A DNA stretch of 64,000 bases from Achromobacter xylosoxidans (GCF_002192695.1 NZ_MTLG01000053.1:62001-126000); one strand, 5' to 3'. Positions 18,168 through 27,000 are shown, numbered from the stretch's first letter. Numbers and translations are program-made. The notes: generated from the sequence alone by a model not told the origin.

Positions 18168-19151
18168 TCAGGCGCGGGCGGCGCGCCGGCGGTTGATGAG
18201 GGCGCCGACCTCGCCCACGATGCCGCGGCGGAAGGCCAGCACGCAGATCACGAAGATCAGGCCGATCACGATGGTGACGGATTCGCCCAGGCGCAGGAAC
18301 CAGTCCACGCCGGTCAGGTTGGCCATCATCTGGCCGAAGTCGCCCACCTTGTTTTCCAGCAGCACCACGATGAAGGCGCCAAGGATGGGGCCGGTCAAGG
18401 TGCCCAGCCCGCCGATCAGTGTCATCAAGATGACCAGGCCGGACATCTGCCAGGTGGCATCGGACAGGGTGGCCGACACGAAGACCAGGGTCTTGGTGGC
18501 GCCCGCCAGGCCGGCCAGCGCGGCCGACAGCACGAAGGCCAGCAGCTTGAAGCGGTCGACGTCATAGCCCAGCGAAATGGCGCGCGGTTCGTTCTCGCGC
18601 AGCGCTTGCAGCACCTGCCCGAAGGGCGAGTTCACCGCGCGCCAGATGATGAAGTAGCCGATGACGAAGATGGCCATCACCACGTAGTACAGGTTGATGT
18701 CCTTGGACAGGTCGATCAGCCCGAACAGGTTGCCGCGCGGCACGCTTTGCAAGCCGTCCTCGCCGCCGGTGAACTTCGCCTGCAGGAAGAAGAAGAACAC
18801 CATCTGCGACAGCGCCAGGGTGATCATGGCGAAGTAGATGCCGCTGCGGCGGATGGCGATGGCGCCCATCGCCAGGCCCAGCAGCGCCGCCACGGCCACG
18901 CCGAACAGCAGGCCGATTTCGGTGGGAAAGCCCCAGACCTTGAGCGCGTGGCCGGTGGCGTAGGCCGCGCTGCCCAGGAAGGCGGCGTGCCCGAACGACA
19001 GCAGCCCGGTAAAGCCCAGCAGCAGGTTGAATGCGCAGGCGAAGAGCGCGTAGCACATGATCTTCATGGCGAAGATCGGATAGACCCCGACAAAGGGAAG
19101 AATGGCCACCACGACGGCCAGTACCGCATAGCCCAGGAATTGACGATTCAT
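18168..19151 (-). CDS. Branched-chain-type ABC importer permease (LivM family)
   Basis: A 327-aa membrane permease with the LivM features GFTGLLSFGHAAFLGSAAYATG, a conserved cytoplasmic ALRENEPRAISLGYD loop and IGGLGTLTGPILGAFIVVLLE. It overlaps the LivH stop by 4 nt and is the last gene of the second importer operon (G-F-binding protein-H-M). Confidence 0.93.
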   Translation of the reverse strand: MNRQFLGYAVLAVVVAILPFVGVYPIFAMKIMCYALFACAFNLLLGFTGLLSFGHAAFLGSAAYATGHALKVWGFPTEIGLLFGVAVAALLGLAMGAIAIRRSGIYFAMITLALSQMVFFFFLQAKFTGGEDGLQSVPRGNLFGLIDLSKDINLYYVVMAIFVIGYFIIWRAVNSPFGQVLQALRENEPRAISLGYDVDRFKLLAFVLSAALAGLAGATKTLVFVSATLSDATWQMSGLVILMTLIGGLGTLTGPILGAFIVVLLENKVGDFGQMMANLTGVDWFLRLGESVTIVIGLIFVICVLAFRRGIVGEVGALINRRRAARA

Positions 19152-20035
19152 TTTTCTTTTCCGAACAGCCCGGCCGGGCGGATCAACAGAACGATGGCCA
19201 TGATGATGAACACGACCGTGCTGGAGGCCTCAGGCCAGAACACCTTGGTCAGTCCTTCGATCACGCCCAGGCCCAGACCGGTCACGATGGCGCCCATGAT
19301 GGACCCCATGCCACCGATCACGACCACGGCGAACACGACGATGATGAGGTTGGAACCCATCAGGGGGGAAATCTGCAGCACCGGCGCGGCCAGCACGCCA
19401 GCAAAGCCCGCCAGCGCCACGCCGAAGCCATAGGTCAGGGTGATCATGCGGGGCACGTTCACGCCGAAGGCCTCGACCAGGCGCGGGTTTTCGGTGCCGG
19501 CGCGCAGCAGGGCGCCCAGGCGGGTGCGTTCGATGACGAACCAGGTGGCCAGGCACACCACCAGGGAGGCCGCCACGACCCAGCCGCGGTAGTTCGGCAG
19601 GATCATGAAGCCCAGGTTGGTGGCGCCGCGCAGCGCGTCGGGCGTGGGGTAGGGCTGGCCCGATACGCCATAGAAGCTGCGGAACAGGCCTTCGATGAGC
19701 AGCGTCAAGCCGAAGGTCAGCAGCAGCCCGTACAGGTGGTCGAGCTTGTACAGGTGCCGCAGCAACAGTTTTTCTATGATGATGCCGAACAACCCGACGA
19801 TCAGCGGCGCCAGGATCAGCATGACCCAGTAGTTCAACCCGAAGTACGACAGGCCCATCCAGGCGACGAACGCGCCCAGCATGTAGAGCGCGCCGTGGGC
19901 GAAGTTGATGACGTTCAGCAGCCCGAAGATGACGGCCAGCCCGAGCGACAGCATGGCGTAGAAGGAGCCGTTGACCAGGCCTAGCAATAGCTGGCCGAAC
20001 AAGGCCTGTATGGGGATGCCGAAAATGTCAGTCAT
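19148..20035 (-). CDS. Branched-chain-type ABC importer permease (LivH family)
   Basis: A 295-aa membrane permease with a standard LivH length and motifs (GLVNGSFYAMLSLGLAVIFG, NVINFAHGALYMLGAF, IGGMGSIMGAIVTGLGLG). It forms the translocation pore with LivM. The gene is separated from the binding-protein gene by a 113-bp gap containing a hairpin. Confidence 0.93.
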   Translation of the reverse strand: MTDIFGIPIQALFGQLLLGLVNGSFYAMLSLGLAVIFGLLNVINFAHGALYMLGAFVAWMGLSYFGLNYWVMLILAPLIVGLFGIIIEKLLLRHLYKLDHLYGLLLTFGLTLLIEGLFRSFYGVSGQPYPTPDALRGATNLGFMILPNYRGWVVAASLVVCLATWFVIERTRLGALLRAGTENPRLVEAFGVNVPRMITLTYGFGVALAGFAGVLAAPVLQISPLMGSNLIIVVFAVVVIGGMGSIMGAIVTGLGLGVIEGLTKVFWPEASSTVVFIIMAIVLLIRPAGLFGKEK

Positions 20036-20095
20036 CTTATGAAAATCCTGCGCGTACGGATGGAAGCGAGCTAATCAAAACGCGGCCCGGCCAGA

Positions 20096-20129
20096 ACGCG
20101 GCCCGGCGGGTAGGTGCGCCGGGTCGCGT
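20096..20129 (-). other. Intercistronic hairpin between binding protein and permease
   Basis: A 13-bp stem (20096-20108 with 20117-20129, one G-U pair) lies downstream of the binding-protein gene on the minus strand. The left-arm sequence ACGCGGCCCGGC also occurs just beside it at 20080-20091, allowing an alternative fold. No T run, so mRNA stabilisation or partial attenuation is more likely than termination. Confidence 0.6.
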
Positions 20130-20148
20130 CTGGGGCATGTGTGCTGGT

Positions 20149-21363
20149 TTATTTCTTGACCAGCTTGCAGGTGGACTCGGACAACTTGGTGTAGACCTCG
20201 TCGCCGGGCAGCGTCGCCACGACCTTGTAGTAGTCCCACGGCGCCTTGGATTCGGCCGGGGTCTTGACCTGCATCAGGTACATGTCGTGGATCATGCGGC
20301 CGTCTTCGCGCACATAACCGCCTTGCGCAAAGAAGTCGTTGACCTTGTTCGACTTCATCCACTTCATCACGGCATCGCCGTCGTCCGAGCCGGTGGCCTT
20401 GATGGCGTTCAGGTAGAAGGCCGTGGCGGAGTAGTCGCCCGCCTGCAGCATGGAGGGCTTGCGGCCGACCTTGGCTTCGAACTTCTTGGACCAGGCGCGC
20501 GAGGCGTCGGATTGGTCCCAGTACCAGCCGTCGGTCAGGTACATGCCTTGCGTGGCTTGCAGGCCCAGCGCGTGCACGTCGTTGATGAAGACCAGCAGGC
20601 CGGCCATCTTCATGGTCTTGGTCACGCCGAATTCATTGGCGGCCTTGATCGAGTTGATGGTGTCGCCGCCCGCGTTGGCCAGGCCCAGGATCTGCGCCTT
20701 GGACGATTGCGCCTGCAGCAGGAAGGACGAGAAGTCCGATGCGCCCAGCGGCGCCCGCACCTGGCCCTTGACCTCGCCGCCCGCGGCCTTGACCACGGCC
20801 ATGGTGTCGCGCTCGAGCGCGTGGCCGAAGGCATAGTCAGCGGTCAGGAAGAACCAGCTCTTGCCGCCGTCCTTCACCACGGCCGAACCGGTGCCGCGCG
20901 CCAGGGCCACGGTGTCGTAGGCGTAGTGCACGGTGTAGGGCGAACATTGGGCGTTGGTCAGGTCCGACGCGCCCGCGCCGATCGCCATGAAGGGCTTCTT
21001 CTTCGCGGCGGCCACGCCGGCCATGGCCAGGCTGGTCGACGAGTTGGTGCCGGCGATGATGACGTCCACCTTCTGCTCGTCGAACCATTCGCGCACGCGC
21101 GCCGAGGCCACGTCGGCCTTGTTCTGGTGGTCGGCCGACACGACTTCGATCTTCTTGCCGTTGATCGAACCGCCGGCATCCTCGATTGCCATGCGCACGG
21201 CTTCCAGACCGGCCTTGCCGTCGATGTCGGAATACACGCCCGACATGTCAGTGATGAAGCCGATGCGGATGACATCGTCGGAGATACCTTGCGCGTGGGC
21301 GGTTGCCCCAGCAAATCCCAGGCCCGCCATGGCCAGTGCAGCAGTGATGGTGTGCAGCTTCAT
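20149..21363 (-). CDS. Branched-chain-type ABC importer, binding protein
   Basis: A 404-aa periplasmic binding protein of the HAAT family. Its signal peptide ends at ATAHAQ, and the mature N-terminus GISDDVIRIGFITDMSGVYSD is typical of the branch also seen in aromatic acid and amide importers. The ligand-loop segments include IIAGTNSSTSLAM and PYTVHYAYDT. The Shine-Dalgarno is AGAGGAG. It sits in the middle of the operon, after livG and livF and before livH and livM. Confidence 0.92.
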   Translation of the reverse strand: MKLHTITAALAMAGLGFAGATAHAQGISDDVIRIGFITDMSGVYSDIDGKAGLEAVRMAIEDAGGSINGKKIEVVSADHQNKADVASARVREWFDEQKVDVIIAGTNSSTSLAMAGVAAAKKKPFMAIGAGASDLTNAQCSPYTVHYAYDTVALARGTGSAVVKDGGKSWFFLTADYAFGHALERDTMAVVKAAGGEVKGQVRAPLGASDFSSFLLQAQSSKAQILGLANAGGDTINSIKAANEFGVTKTMKMAGLLVFINDVHALGLQATQGMYLTDGWYWDQSDASRAWSKKFEAKVGRKPSMLQAGDYSATAFYLNAIKATGSDDGDAVMKWMKSNKVNDFFAQGGYVREDGRMIHDMYLMQVKTPAESKAPWDYYKVVATLPGDEVYTKLSESTCKLVKK

Positions 21364-21425
21364 GGGATGACTCCTCTCTTCCCTACGGTGTAGTGTTGCC
21401 GGATTTCCGGCGGATGACACAGGTT

Positions 21426-22136
21426 CTAGACGCCCAGCAATTCGTTGAGCGTGTCCTGTTTTTCTGAAAGTTCGGCGGCTTCGAAGTGCTCGACGATCTG
21501 GCCGTGCTCCATGACATAGAAGCGGTCGGCCAAGGGCGCGGCGAAGCGGAAGTTCTGCTCCACCATGACGATGGTGTAGCCGCGCTGCTTCAGCGCCGTG
21601 ATCATGCGCGCCAGCGCCTGCACGATGACAGGGGCGAGGCCTTCGGAGATTTCGTCGAGCAGCAGCAGGTTGGCGCCGGTGCGCAGGATGCGCGCCACGG
21701 CCAGCATCTGCTGTTCGCCGCCAGACAGGCGCGTGCCGGGAGAATTCCGGCGCTCCTGCAGATTGGGGAACATGTCGTAGATCTCGGCCAGCGACATGCC
21801 GCCGCCCAGCGAGCCCACGACCGGAGGCAGCAGCAGGTTCTCTTCGCAGGACAGGCTGGCGAAGATGCCGCGTTCCTCGGGGCAGTAGCCCACGCCCAGA
21901 TGGGCGATCTTGTAGGTGGGCAGATCTATGGCTTCGGTGCCGTGGATCCGTACCGAACCCTTGCGCGATCCCGTCAGGCCCAGGATGGCCCGCAGGGTGG
22001 TGGTGCGCCCGGCGCCGTTGCGTCCGAGCAGCGTGACCACTTCGCCTTGTCCAACGCGCATATCCACGCCGTGCAGGATATGCGATTCCCCGTACCAGGC
22101 CTGCAGGCCCGAAATTTCGAGTGCCGGGGTGCTCAT
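21426..22136 (-). CDS. Branched-chain-type ABC importer ATPase (LivF family), Walker A Arg
   Basis: A 236-aa LivF ATPase. The signature RLSGGEQQ and Walker B LLLLDEISEGLAP are intact. Walker A reads GRNGAGRTT, so the normally invariant Lys is Arg (codon CGC read on the minus strand). With Arg here hydrolysis could be weakened, leaving LivG (intact GPNGAGKTT) to do most of the work; this is inference. It overlaps livG by 4 nt. Both gene and frame are otherwise intact. Confidence 0.92.
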   Translation of the reverse strand: MSTPALEISGLQAWYGESHILHGVDMRVGQGEVVTLLGRNGAGRTTTLRAILGLTGSRKGSVRIHGTEAIDLPTYKIAHLGVGYCPEERGIFASLSCEENLLLPPVVGSLGGGMSLAEIYDMFPNLQERRNSPGTRLSGGEQQMLAVARILRTGANLLLLDEISEGLAPVIVQALARMITALKQRGYTIVMVEQNFRFAAPLADRFYVMEHGQIVEHFEAAELSEKQDTLNELLGV

Positions 22137-22906
22137 GCGTGCGCTCCTTGAAGTTCGCCCTCGGTGGTGCCCATGTAAGCCTGCATCACGGCCGGATGGC
22201 GGGAGACTTCGGCGTACGATCCTTCGGCCAGCACGCTGCCGCGCGCCAGCACAGTAATGGTGTTGGCGATGGAGGACACGACATTCATGTTGTGCTCCAC
22301 CATGAGGATGGTGCGCCCGGCGCTGACGCGCTTGATCAGTTGCGTGACGCGGTCCACGTCCTCGTGGCCCATGCCCTGCGTGGGTTCGTCCAGCAGCATC
22401 AGCTCGGGTTCCATCGCCAGCGTGGTGGCGATTTCCAGCGCGCGCTTGCGGCCATAGGGCAGGTTGACGGTGGTTTCGTTGGCGAAGGCGCCCAGGTCCA
22501 CCTGCTCCAGCAGGTCGCGCGCCGGCGCGTCCAGCACCGACAGCTGCTTGTCGCTTTTCCAGAAGTGAAAGGACAGGCCGGTCTTGCGCTGCAGGCCGAT
22601 GCGCACGTTCTCCAGCACGGTCAGGTGCGGGAACACCGCCGAGATCTGGAATGAACGGATCACGCCGCGCCGCGCGATCTGCGCGGGCCGCTCGCCGGTA
22701 ATGTCGATTCCGTTGAACTTGATGGTTCCCGACGTGGGAGAAAGAAACTTGGTAAGCAGGTTGAAGCAAGTGGTCTTGCCCGCGCCGTTAGGCCCGATCA
22801 AGGCATGAATCTCGCCCCGCTTGATACGCAAATCGACCCCATTGACCGCGACGAATCCGCGGAATTCCTTGGTGAGGCCTTTTGTCTCCAGGATCGTGTC
22901 GTCCAT
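22133..22906 (-). CDS. Branched-chain-type ABC importer ATPase (LivG family)
   Basis: A 257-aa LivG ATPase, the first gene of the second importer operon. Walker A GPNGAGKTT near residue 38, Q-loop RSFQISAVFPHL, signature LPYGRKR and Walker B LMLLDEPTQGMGHED are present. The ATPase pairs with LivF and couples to LivH and LivM. Confidence 0.93.
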   Translation of the reverse strand: MDDTILETKGLTKEFRGFVAVNGVDLRIKRGEIHALIGPNGAGKTTCFNLLTKFLSPTSGTIKFNGIDITGERPAQIARRGVIRSFQISAVFPHLTVLENVRIGLQRKTGLSFHFWKSDKQLSVLDAPARDLLEQVDLGAFANETTVNLPYGRKRALEIATTLAMEPELMLLDEPTQGMGHEDVDRVTQLIKRVSAGRTILMVEHNMNVVSSIANTITVLARGSVLAEGSYAEVSRHPAVMQAYMGTTEGELQGAHA

Positions 22907-23239
22907 GTTCGCTGCACCGGCGTTGTATTTATTTCGGTCTCACCTGCCGTCGTTGCGCCAGGTCCCCGCAGGGGCTGGAAAACTGTCGAGGAAATCGCAG
23001 TTTTCTTATGAGTTGCCGGCGAGTATGCGCACCTATTTATCAAAATTCCATGAGGGTTTGTCATAGGTTTTGCAGTGCGGCAAGGGCAATTGTCGGCAGG
23101 CCGACAATGCTTGCGCCACAAGGGAAGAGAGCCTTTCCGTAATGGAAATGCAATGCAGCAAATATGCGTTGATCGTCATCAACGCCTGATGGATTTGAGA
23201 GCGAGGGAAAACCCGATTTGCGTGCGCCGAATGCCGTGT
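22907..23239 (-). promoter_or_regulatory. Leader and promoter region of the second importer, with an operator-like inverted repeat
   Basis: A 355-bp gap (22907-23261) without a gene. It is locally A/T-rich around 22990-23060, where the promoter for livG should lie, although no hexamer pair stands out. An inverted repeat ATTGTCGG/CCGACAAT (23089-23096 and 23101-23108, 4-bp spacer) lies about 185 bp upstream of livG and resembles a dimeric repressor site such as those of GntR-family proteins. Function inferred. Confidence 0.45.
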
Positions 23240-23261
23240 CGGCGCATAAGCTTATGCGCCG
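23240..23261. repeat. 22-bp perfect palindrome directly after nth
   Basis: The sequence GGCGCATAAGCTTATGCGCC plus one flanking pair (23240-23261) is self-complementary and abuts the nth stop codon. A second, competing hairpin shares its left half: TGCGCCGA (23223-23230) with TCGGCGCA (23239-23246). Without a T run it is not a classical terminator, but it could protect the 3' end of the nth mRNA. Confidence 0.65.
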
Positions 23262-23897
23262 TCAGGCGGGCGTCTTCTGCTTGAATTCGCAGAGATCGGA
23301 AATACCGCATTGAGGGCATTTGGGCTTGCGCGCGACGCAGACGTAGCGGCCCAGCAGGATCAGCCAGTGATGCGCATCCTGCATGTATTCGCGCGGCACG
23401 AACTTCTCGAGCTTCTGTTCGACCTCCAGCACGTTCTTGCCGGGCGCGATGCCGGTACGGTTCGATACGCGGAAGATGTGCGTGTCCACCGCCATCGTCG
23501 GTTGCCCGAAGGCCGTGTTGAGCACCACGTTGGCGGTCTTGCGCCCCACGCCGGGCAGGGCTTCGAGCGCCTCGCGCGTCTGCGGCACTTCGCCGCCGTG
23601 CTGCTCGATCAGGATCTTGCAGGTGGCGATGGTGTTCTTCGCCTTGGTGCGGTACAGGCCGATGGTCTTGATGTAATCCGCCAGGCCTTCTTCGCCCAGC
23701 GCCAGCAGGGCCTGCGGCGTGCCGTAAGCAGGGAAGAACTTGCGCGTGGCGATGTTGACCGATTTGTCGGTCGCCTGCGCCGACAGCAGCACCGCGATCA
23801 GCAACTGGAACGGCGTGTCGTACTCGAGCTCGGTGGTCGGGTGCGGATTGGCGGCCTGCAGGCGGGCGAAGATCTCTCGGCGTTTGGCTGCGTTCAT
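23262..23897 (-). CDS. nth: Endonuclease III (DNA glycosylase/AP lyase)
   Basis: A 211-aa base-excision repair enzyme for oxidised pyrimidines. The helix-hairpin-helix [10 protein letters not shown] carries the catalytic Lys at residue 120, and the catalytic Asp is at 138 in MAVDTH. The 4Fe-4S cluster Cys are at 187, 194, 197 and 203. The length equals that of E. coli Nth (211). It overlaps rnfB by 4 nt. Confidence 0.96.
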   Translation of the reverse strand: MNAAKRREIFARLQAANPHPTTELEYDTPFQLLIAVLLSAQATDKSVNIATRKFFPAYGTPQALLALGEEGLADYIKTIGLYRTKAKNTIATCKILIEQHGGEVPQTREALEALPGVGRKTANVVLNTAFGQPTMAVDTHIFRVSNRTGIAPGKNVLEVEQKLEKFVPREYMQDAHHWLILLGRYVCVARKPKCPQCGISDLCEFKQKTPA

Positions 23898-24538
23898 GAT
23901 TGCGTGGGGTTGCGGCGGGCCCGTGCGCGGGCCAGCGCGGATTCAATGGCGGAGCGCTTGCGGTCCTCGTTGCGCGCTTCGTCGGCGGCGGGAGCAGGCG
24001 TGCTGGGCACGGCGGTGGGCTCGGGCGCCATCAGGCGCGCGTTGTCGGCGGCCAGTCGTTCGGTGCGCGCCAGATGGCTGCGGTGGCGTTGGCGGCTGAT
24101 GGCGGCATCGTGCGAACCCCAGGCGCGGCCTGCCGGCACCATCTGGATGCAATCGACCGGACAGGGCGCCACGCACAGGTCGCAGCCGGTGCACCAGTCG
24201 GCCAGCACGGTATGCATATGCTTGTTGGCGCCCACGATGGCATCCACGGGACAGGCCTGGATGCACAGCGTACAGCCGATGCAGTGCGCTTCGTCGATGC
24301 GCGCGACCAGCAGCGGACCGGGTTCGCCGCGGCTGGCGTCCAGCGGCAGGACGGGGGTATCGAGCAGGGCCGCCAGCGCGGCGATGCCTTCATCGCCTCC
24401 CGGAGGGCAACGGTTGATCGGGGCGGAGCCGTCCGCGATGGCGTCGGCATAGGGCCGGCAGCCGTCATATCCGCACTTGGTGCATTGCGTCTGGGGCAGC
24501 AAGGCATCGATGCGGTCGGCTAGTGAGCGACAGGACAT
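23894..24538 (-). CDS. rnfB: RnfB/RsxB-like iron-sulfur protein
   Basis: A 214-aa ferredoxin-like electron-transfer protein. It has an N-terminal 4Fe-4S domain (CTKCGYDGC and NRCPPGG) and two bacterial ferredoxin motifs ([15 protein letters not shown] and [15 protein letters not shown]). A basic, Ala-rich tail of about 75 residues follows. It lacks the N-terminal membrane helix of typical RnfB, and no rnfA/C/D/G/E is adjacent. It overlaps nth, itself a 4Fe-4S enzyme. An electron-supply role is plausible, but the partner is unknown. Confidence 0.85.
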   Translation of the reverse strand: MSCRSLADRIDALLPQTQCTKCGYDGCRPYADAIADGSAPINRCPPGGDEGIAALAALLDTPVLPLDASRGEPGPLLVARIDEAHCIGCTLCIQACPVDAIVGANKHMHTVLADWCTGCDLCVAPCPVDCIQMVPAGRAWGSHDAAISRQRHRSHLARTERLAADNARLMAPEPTAVPSTPAPAADEARNEDRKRSAIESALARARARRNPTQS

Positions 24539-24603
24539 GGATGTGAAGAAGAAATCGTGGGACGGGGGCGCGAAAGACGGAAGCCAGGGATCCCAATGCA
24601 GAT

Positions 24604-24720
24604 CGCGCGCAACCCATCAAACAGCAGTGATATTTCTAGCCACCGCTGTTTGATGGGTTGCGCGCGTCGGAGGTCCGGGCCTTAGTCCGGCTTGGCTCGC
24701 GCTACACCCATCCTACGCAG
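24604..24720. repeat. Palindromic intergenic repeat overlapping the phaZ 3' end
   Basis: Perfect 22-bp arms at 24604-24625 and 24645-24666 (core AACCCATCAAACAGC) enclose a 19-nt A/T-rich loop. A further element GGCTCGCGCTACACCCATCCTACG lies at about 24691-24716; its ACCCATC block recalls the arms. Read on the minus strand this last block begins with the TAG stop of phaZ. The structure looks like a REP/MITE-type repeat of the kind scattered in betaproteobacterial genomes; other copies cannot be seen within this window. Confidence 0.7.
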
Positions 24721-25939
24721 ATTGCCGGATGAATTCGGCAATTTTAGGACAGATCATTTCGCGCCAGCGGCGGCCCGAGAAAATGCCGTAGTGGCCGCAG
24801 TTGGGCGCCGTGTAGTGCGTCTTGCGCTCGGCCGGGATGTTCTTGCACAGCTTGATGGCGGCGCGGGTCTGGCCCTGGCCCGAGATGTCGTCCAGTTCGC
24901 CTTCGATGGTCAGAAGGGCGACCTTCTTGATGTCCGCCGGGCGCACCAGCTTGCCGTCCACTTCCCAGGTGCCGTTGGGCAGCTGGAATTCCTGGAACAC
25001 CATGCGGATCGTGTCCAGGTAGAACTCGGCTGGCATGTCCAGCACGGCGTTGTATTCGTCGTAGAAGCGGCGGTGCGCTTCGGCGTCGCTGTCGTCGCCG
25101 CGCAGCAGGTCCAGGTAGAAGTCGTAATGCGACTTCATGTGGCGGTCGGGGTTCATGGCCATGAACCCCGCGTGCTGCAGGAAGCCCGGGTAGACCTTGC
25201 GGCCCGCGCCCGGATAGCGCGGCGGCACCGGATGGATGACCTGGTTCTCGAACCAGCTGTAGGGCTTGGTCGTGGCCAGGCGGTTCACCTGCGTGGGCGA
25301 CTGGCGCGGGTCGATGGGACCGCCCATCATCACCATGCTGCGCGGCTGGCAGGGATCGTTGGCAGAGGCCATCAGCGAGACGGCGGCCAGCACCGGCACC
25401 GTGGGCTGGCACACGGAAATCACGTGCACGTCTGGGCCCAGGTGGCGGATGAAGTCCTGCACGTAGCGCACATAGTCGTTCAGATGGAACGGACCGGCCG
25501 ACAGCGGCACCATGCGGGCGTCGACCCAGTCGGTGACGTAGACGTCGTGCGCGGGCAGCAGGGCGCGCACGGTATCGCGCAGCAGCGTGGCGTGGTGGCC
25601 CGACAGCGGCGCGACCAGCAGGACCTTGGGATCGCCGTGGCCGGCGTGGCGGACGTCGCGCTGGAAGTGCAGCAGGCGGCAGAAGGGCTTGTCCATCGCC
25701 ACGCCTTCGATGACGCGGACGGACTTGCCCTTGATCTCGGTGGTGGGCAAATTCCAGGCAGGCTTCTGGTATTCCTTGCCGATGCGGGTCATCAGCTCAT
25801 ACCCGGCCGCCATCTGGCGGGAAATCGGGGTATAGGCGAGAGGGCTGTAGGGGCTGGAAAACAGCTGGGAACCGGCGTCCGTGAATGCTGCGAACGGAGT
25901 CAGGAAGGCGCGCTGCATTTCGTGCAATTGATACAGCAT
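24713..25939 (-). CDS. phaZ: Intracellular polyhydroxyalkanoate depolymerase
   Basis: A 408-aa enzyme that mobilises stored PHB granules. It lacks a signal peptide. The nucleophile is probably Cys177 in VISVCQPT, matching the Cys nucleophile of Ralstonia PhaZ1-type intracellular depolymerases. The C-terminal part has GELDDISGQGQT and a late His in NCGHYGIFSG. The length is typical. No phaC or phaB lies nearby. The stop codon is within a palindromic repeat element. Confidence 0.93.
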   Translation of the reverse strand: MLYQLHEMQRAFLTPFAAFTDAGSQLFSSPYSPLAYTPISRQMAAGYELMTRIGKEYQKPAWNLPTTEIKGKSVRVIEGVAMDKPFCRLLHFQRDVRHAGHGDPKVLLVAPLSGHHATLLRDTVRALLPAHDVYVTDWVDARMVPLSAGPFHLNDYVRYVQDFIRHLGPDVHVISVCQPTVPVLAAVSLMASANDPCQPRSMVMMGGPIDPRQSPTQVNRLATTKPYSWFENQVIHPVPPRYPGAGRKVYPGFLQHAGFMAMNPDRHMKSHYDFYLDLLRGDDSDAEAHRRFYDEYNAVLDMPAEFYLDTIRMVFQEFQLPNGTWEVDGKLVRPADIKKVALLTIEGELDDISGQGQTRAAIKLCKNIPAERKTHYTAPNCGHYGIFSGRRWREMICPKIAEFIRQSA

Positions 25940-26049
25940 TTGAGGAAAGTCCTTCTGGGTCGTGCGTGTGTCCCGATTATTGCTCTGGGGACTAACGATA
26001 TTTCTAAACAGCCTTAAGAAACGCCGACAAAAAAAGCAAATCTGTTGCT

Positions 26050-26095
26050 AAAAAGCGACCCAATACCCATTGAGCACCAGTTTAGGGCGCTTTTT
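26050..26095 (-). terminator. Probable terminator of fdxA-fpr
   Basis: On the minus strand an AAAAAGCG/CGCTTTTT stem (26088-26095 with 26050-26057) encloses about 30 nt that can fold further, and ends in a U run. It lies between fpr and phaZ, in the 211-bp gap that must also hold the phaZ promoter. Confidence 0.65.
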
Positions 26096-26150
26096 ACACC
26101 CTGCTGTCATATCAAAGGGAGGATTTATGCACTAAGTCGGACGGAGAGAA

Positions 26151-26951
26151 CTACCAGTAGTTTTCGACCGCCAGATTGCCGGGGATGCCACGGCGTCCCG
26201 GCTTGAAACCGCGTTCGCCCAGTAGCTTGCGGGCGTCGGCCAGCATGTCGGGGTTGCCGCAAAGCATGATCTTGGCCACCGCGGGATCCAGCGGCTGGCC
26301 CGCCAACTGCTCCAGGCGACCATCGGCGATCAAGGTGGTCAGGCGTTCCTGCGGCATGCCGGGCAGGGCCTCGCGGGTGGCGATGGGCAGGTAGACGAGC
26401 TTCTGCGGATCCGCGGCAAAAGCCTCGGCCAGTTCGGGCTGATTGCGCCAGGATTCGATTTCGCCGCGGTAGGCGAGCTCCGCGGCGGTGCGCACGCCGT
26501 GCACCAGGATGATGCGGCGGTAGGCGCGCCAGACGGCGGGGTCGCGCAGGATCGACAGGTAGGCCGACAGGCCGGTGCCCGAGGCCAGCAGCCAGAGATC
26601 GCCGCCCGGCGCGAAGCGCTCCAGGGTCAGGAAGCCGTAGGGAGCCTTTTCCACATACAGGGAATCGCCCGGCTGCAGCCGCGCCATGCGCGGGCTGAAC
26701 AGGCCTTCGGGGACCACGATGGAATAGAACTCCAGCCAGGGTTCGTGCGGCGCCGACACCATGGAATAGGCGCGCCACAGTGTGGGCGTGTCGTCGGCAG
26801 CGCCGGCCTCCGGCAGACCGACCCGGGCGAACTGGCCGGGCTGGAACGTATACGCGTCGTCGCGCGTCACACGCACGGAGAACAGCTTGTCGGGCACCCA
26901 GGTTTGGACGTGGGTTACGGTCTGGCGCGTGTATTTGGAGTCGTCGGTCAT
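26151..26951 (-). CDS. fpr: Ferredoxin-NADP+ reductase
   Basis: A 266-aa FAD protein that shuttles electrons between NADPH and ferredoxin or flavodoxin. It has the FAD motif RAYSMVSAP near residue 63, the NADP-binding LLASGTGLSAYLSIL segment, CGNPDML, and a C-terminal aromatic (ENYW). It is likely co-transcribed with fdxA 49 bp upstream, the probable partner. I chose the ATG giving MTDDSKYT. Confidence 0.93.
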   Translation of the reverse strand: MTDDSKYTRQTVTHVQTWVPDKLFSVRVTRDDAYTFQPGQFARVGLPEAGAADDTPTLWRAYSMVSAPHEPWLEFYSIVVPEGLFSPRMARLQPGDSLYVEKAPYGFLTLERFAPGGDLWLLASGTGLSAYLSILRDPAVWRAYRRIILVHGVRTAAELAYRGEIESWRNQPELAEAFAADPQKLVYLPIATREALPGMPQERLTTLIADGRLEQLAGQPLDPAVAKIMLCGNPDMLADARKLLGERGFKPGRRGIPGNLAVENYW

Positions 26952-27000
26952 CGGCACATCGCGCGAGGCCGGCCGCCAGGCTGGGGCCGGCGTTCGCGGA

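Noticed and set aside
24604-24666. Insertion sequence or attachment site at the inverted repeat
   Set aside because: No transposase or integrase and no target duplication are visible; a short palindromic repeat element fits better.
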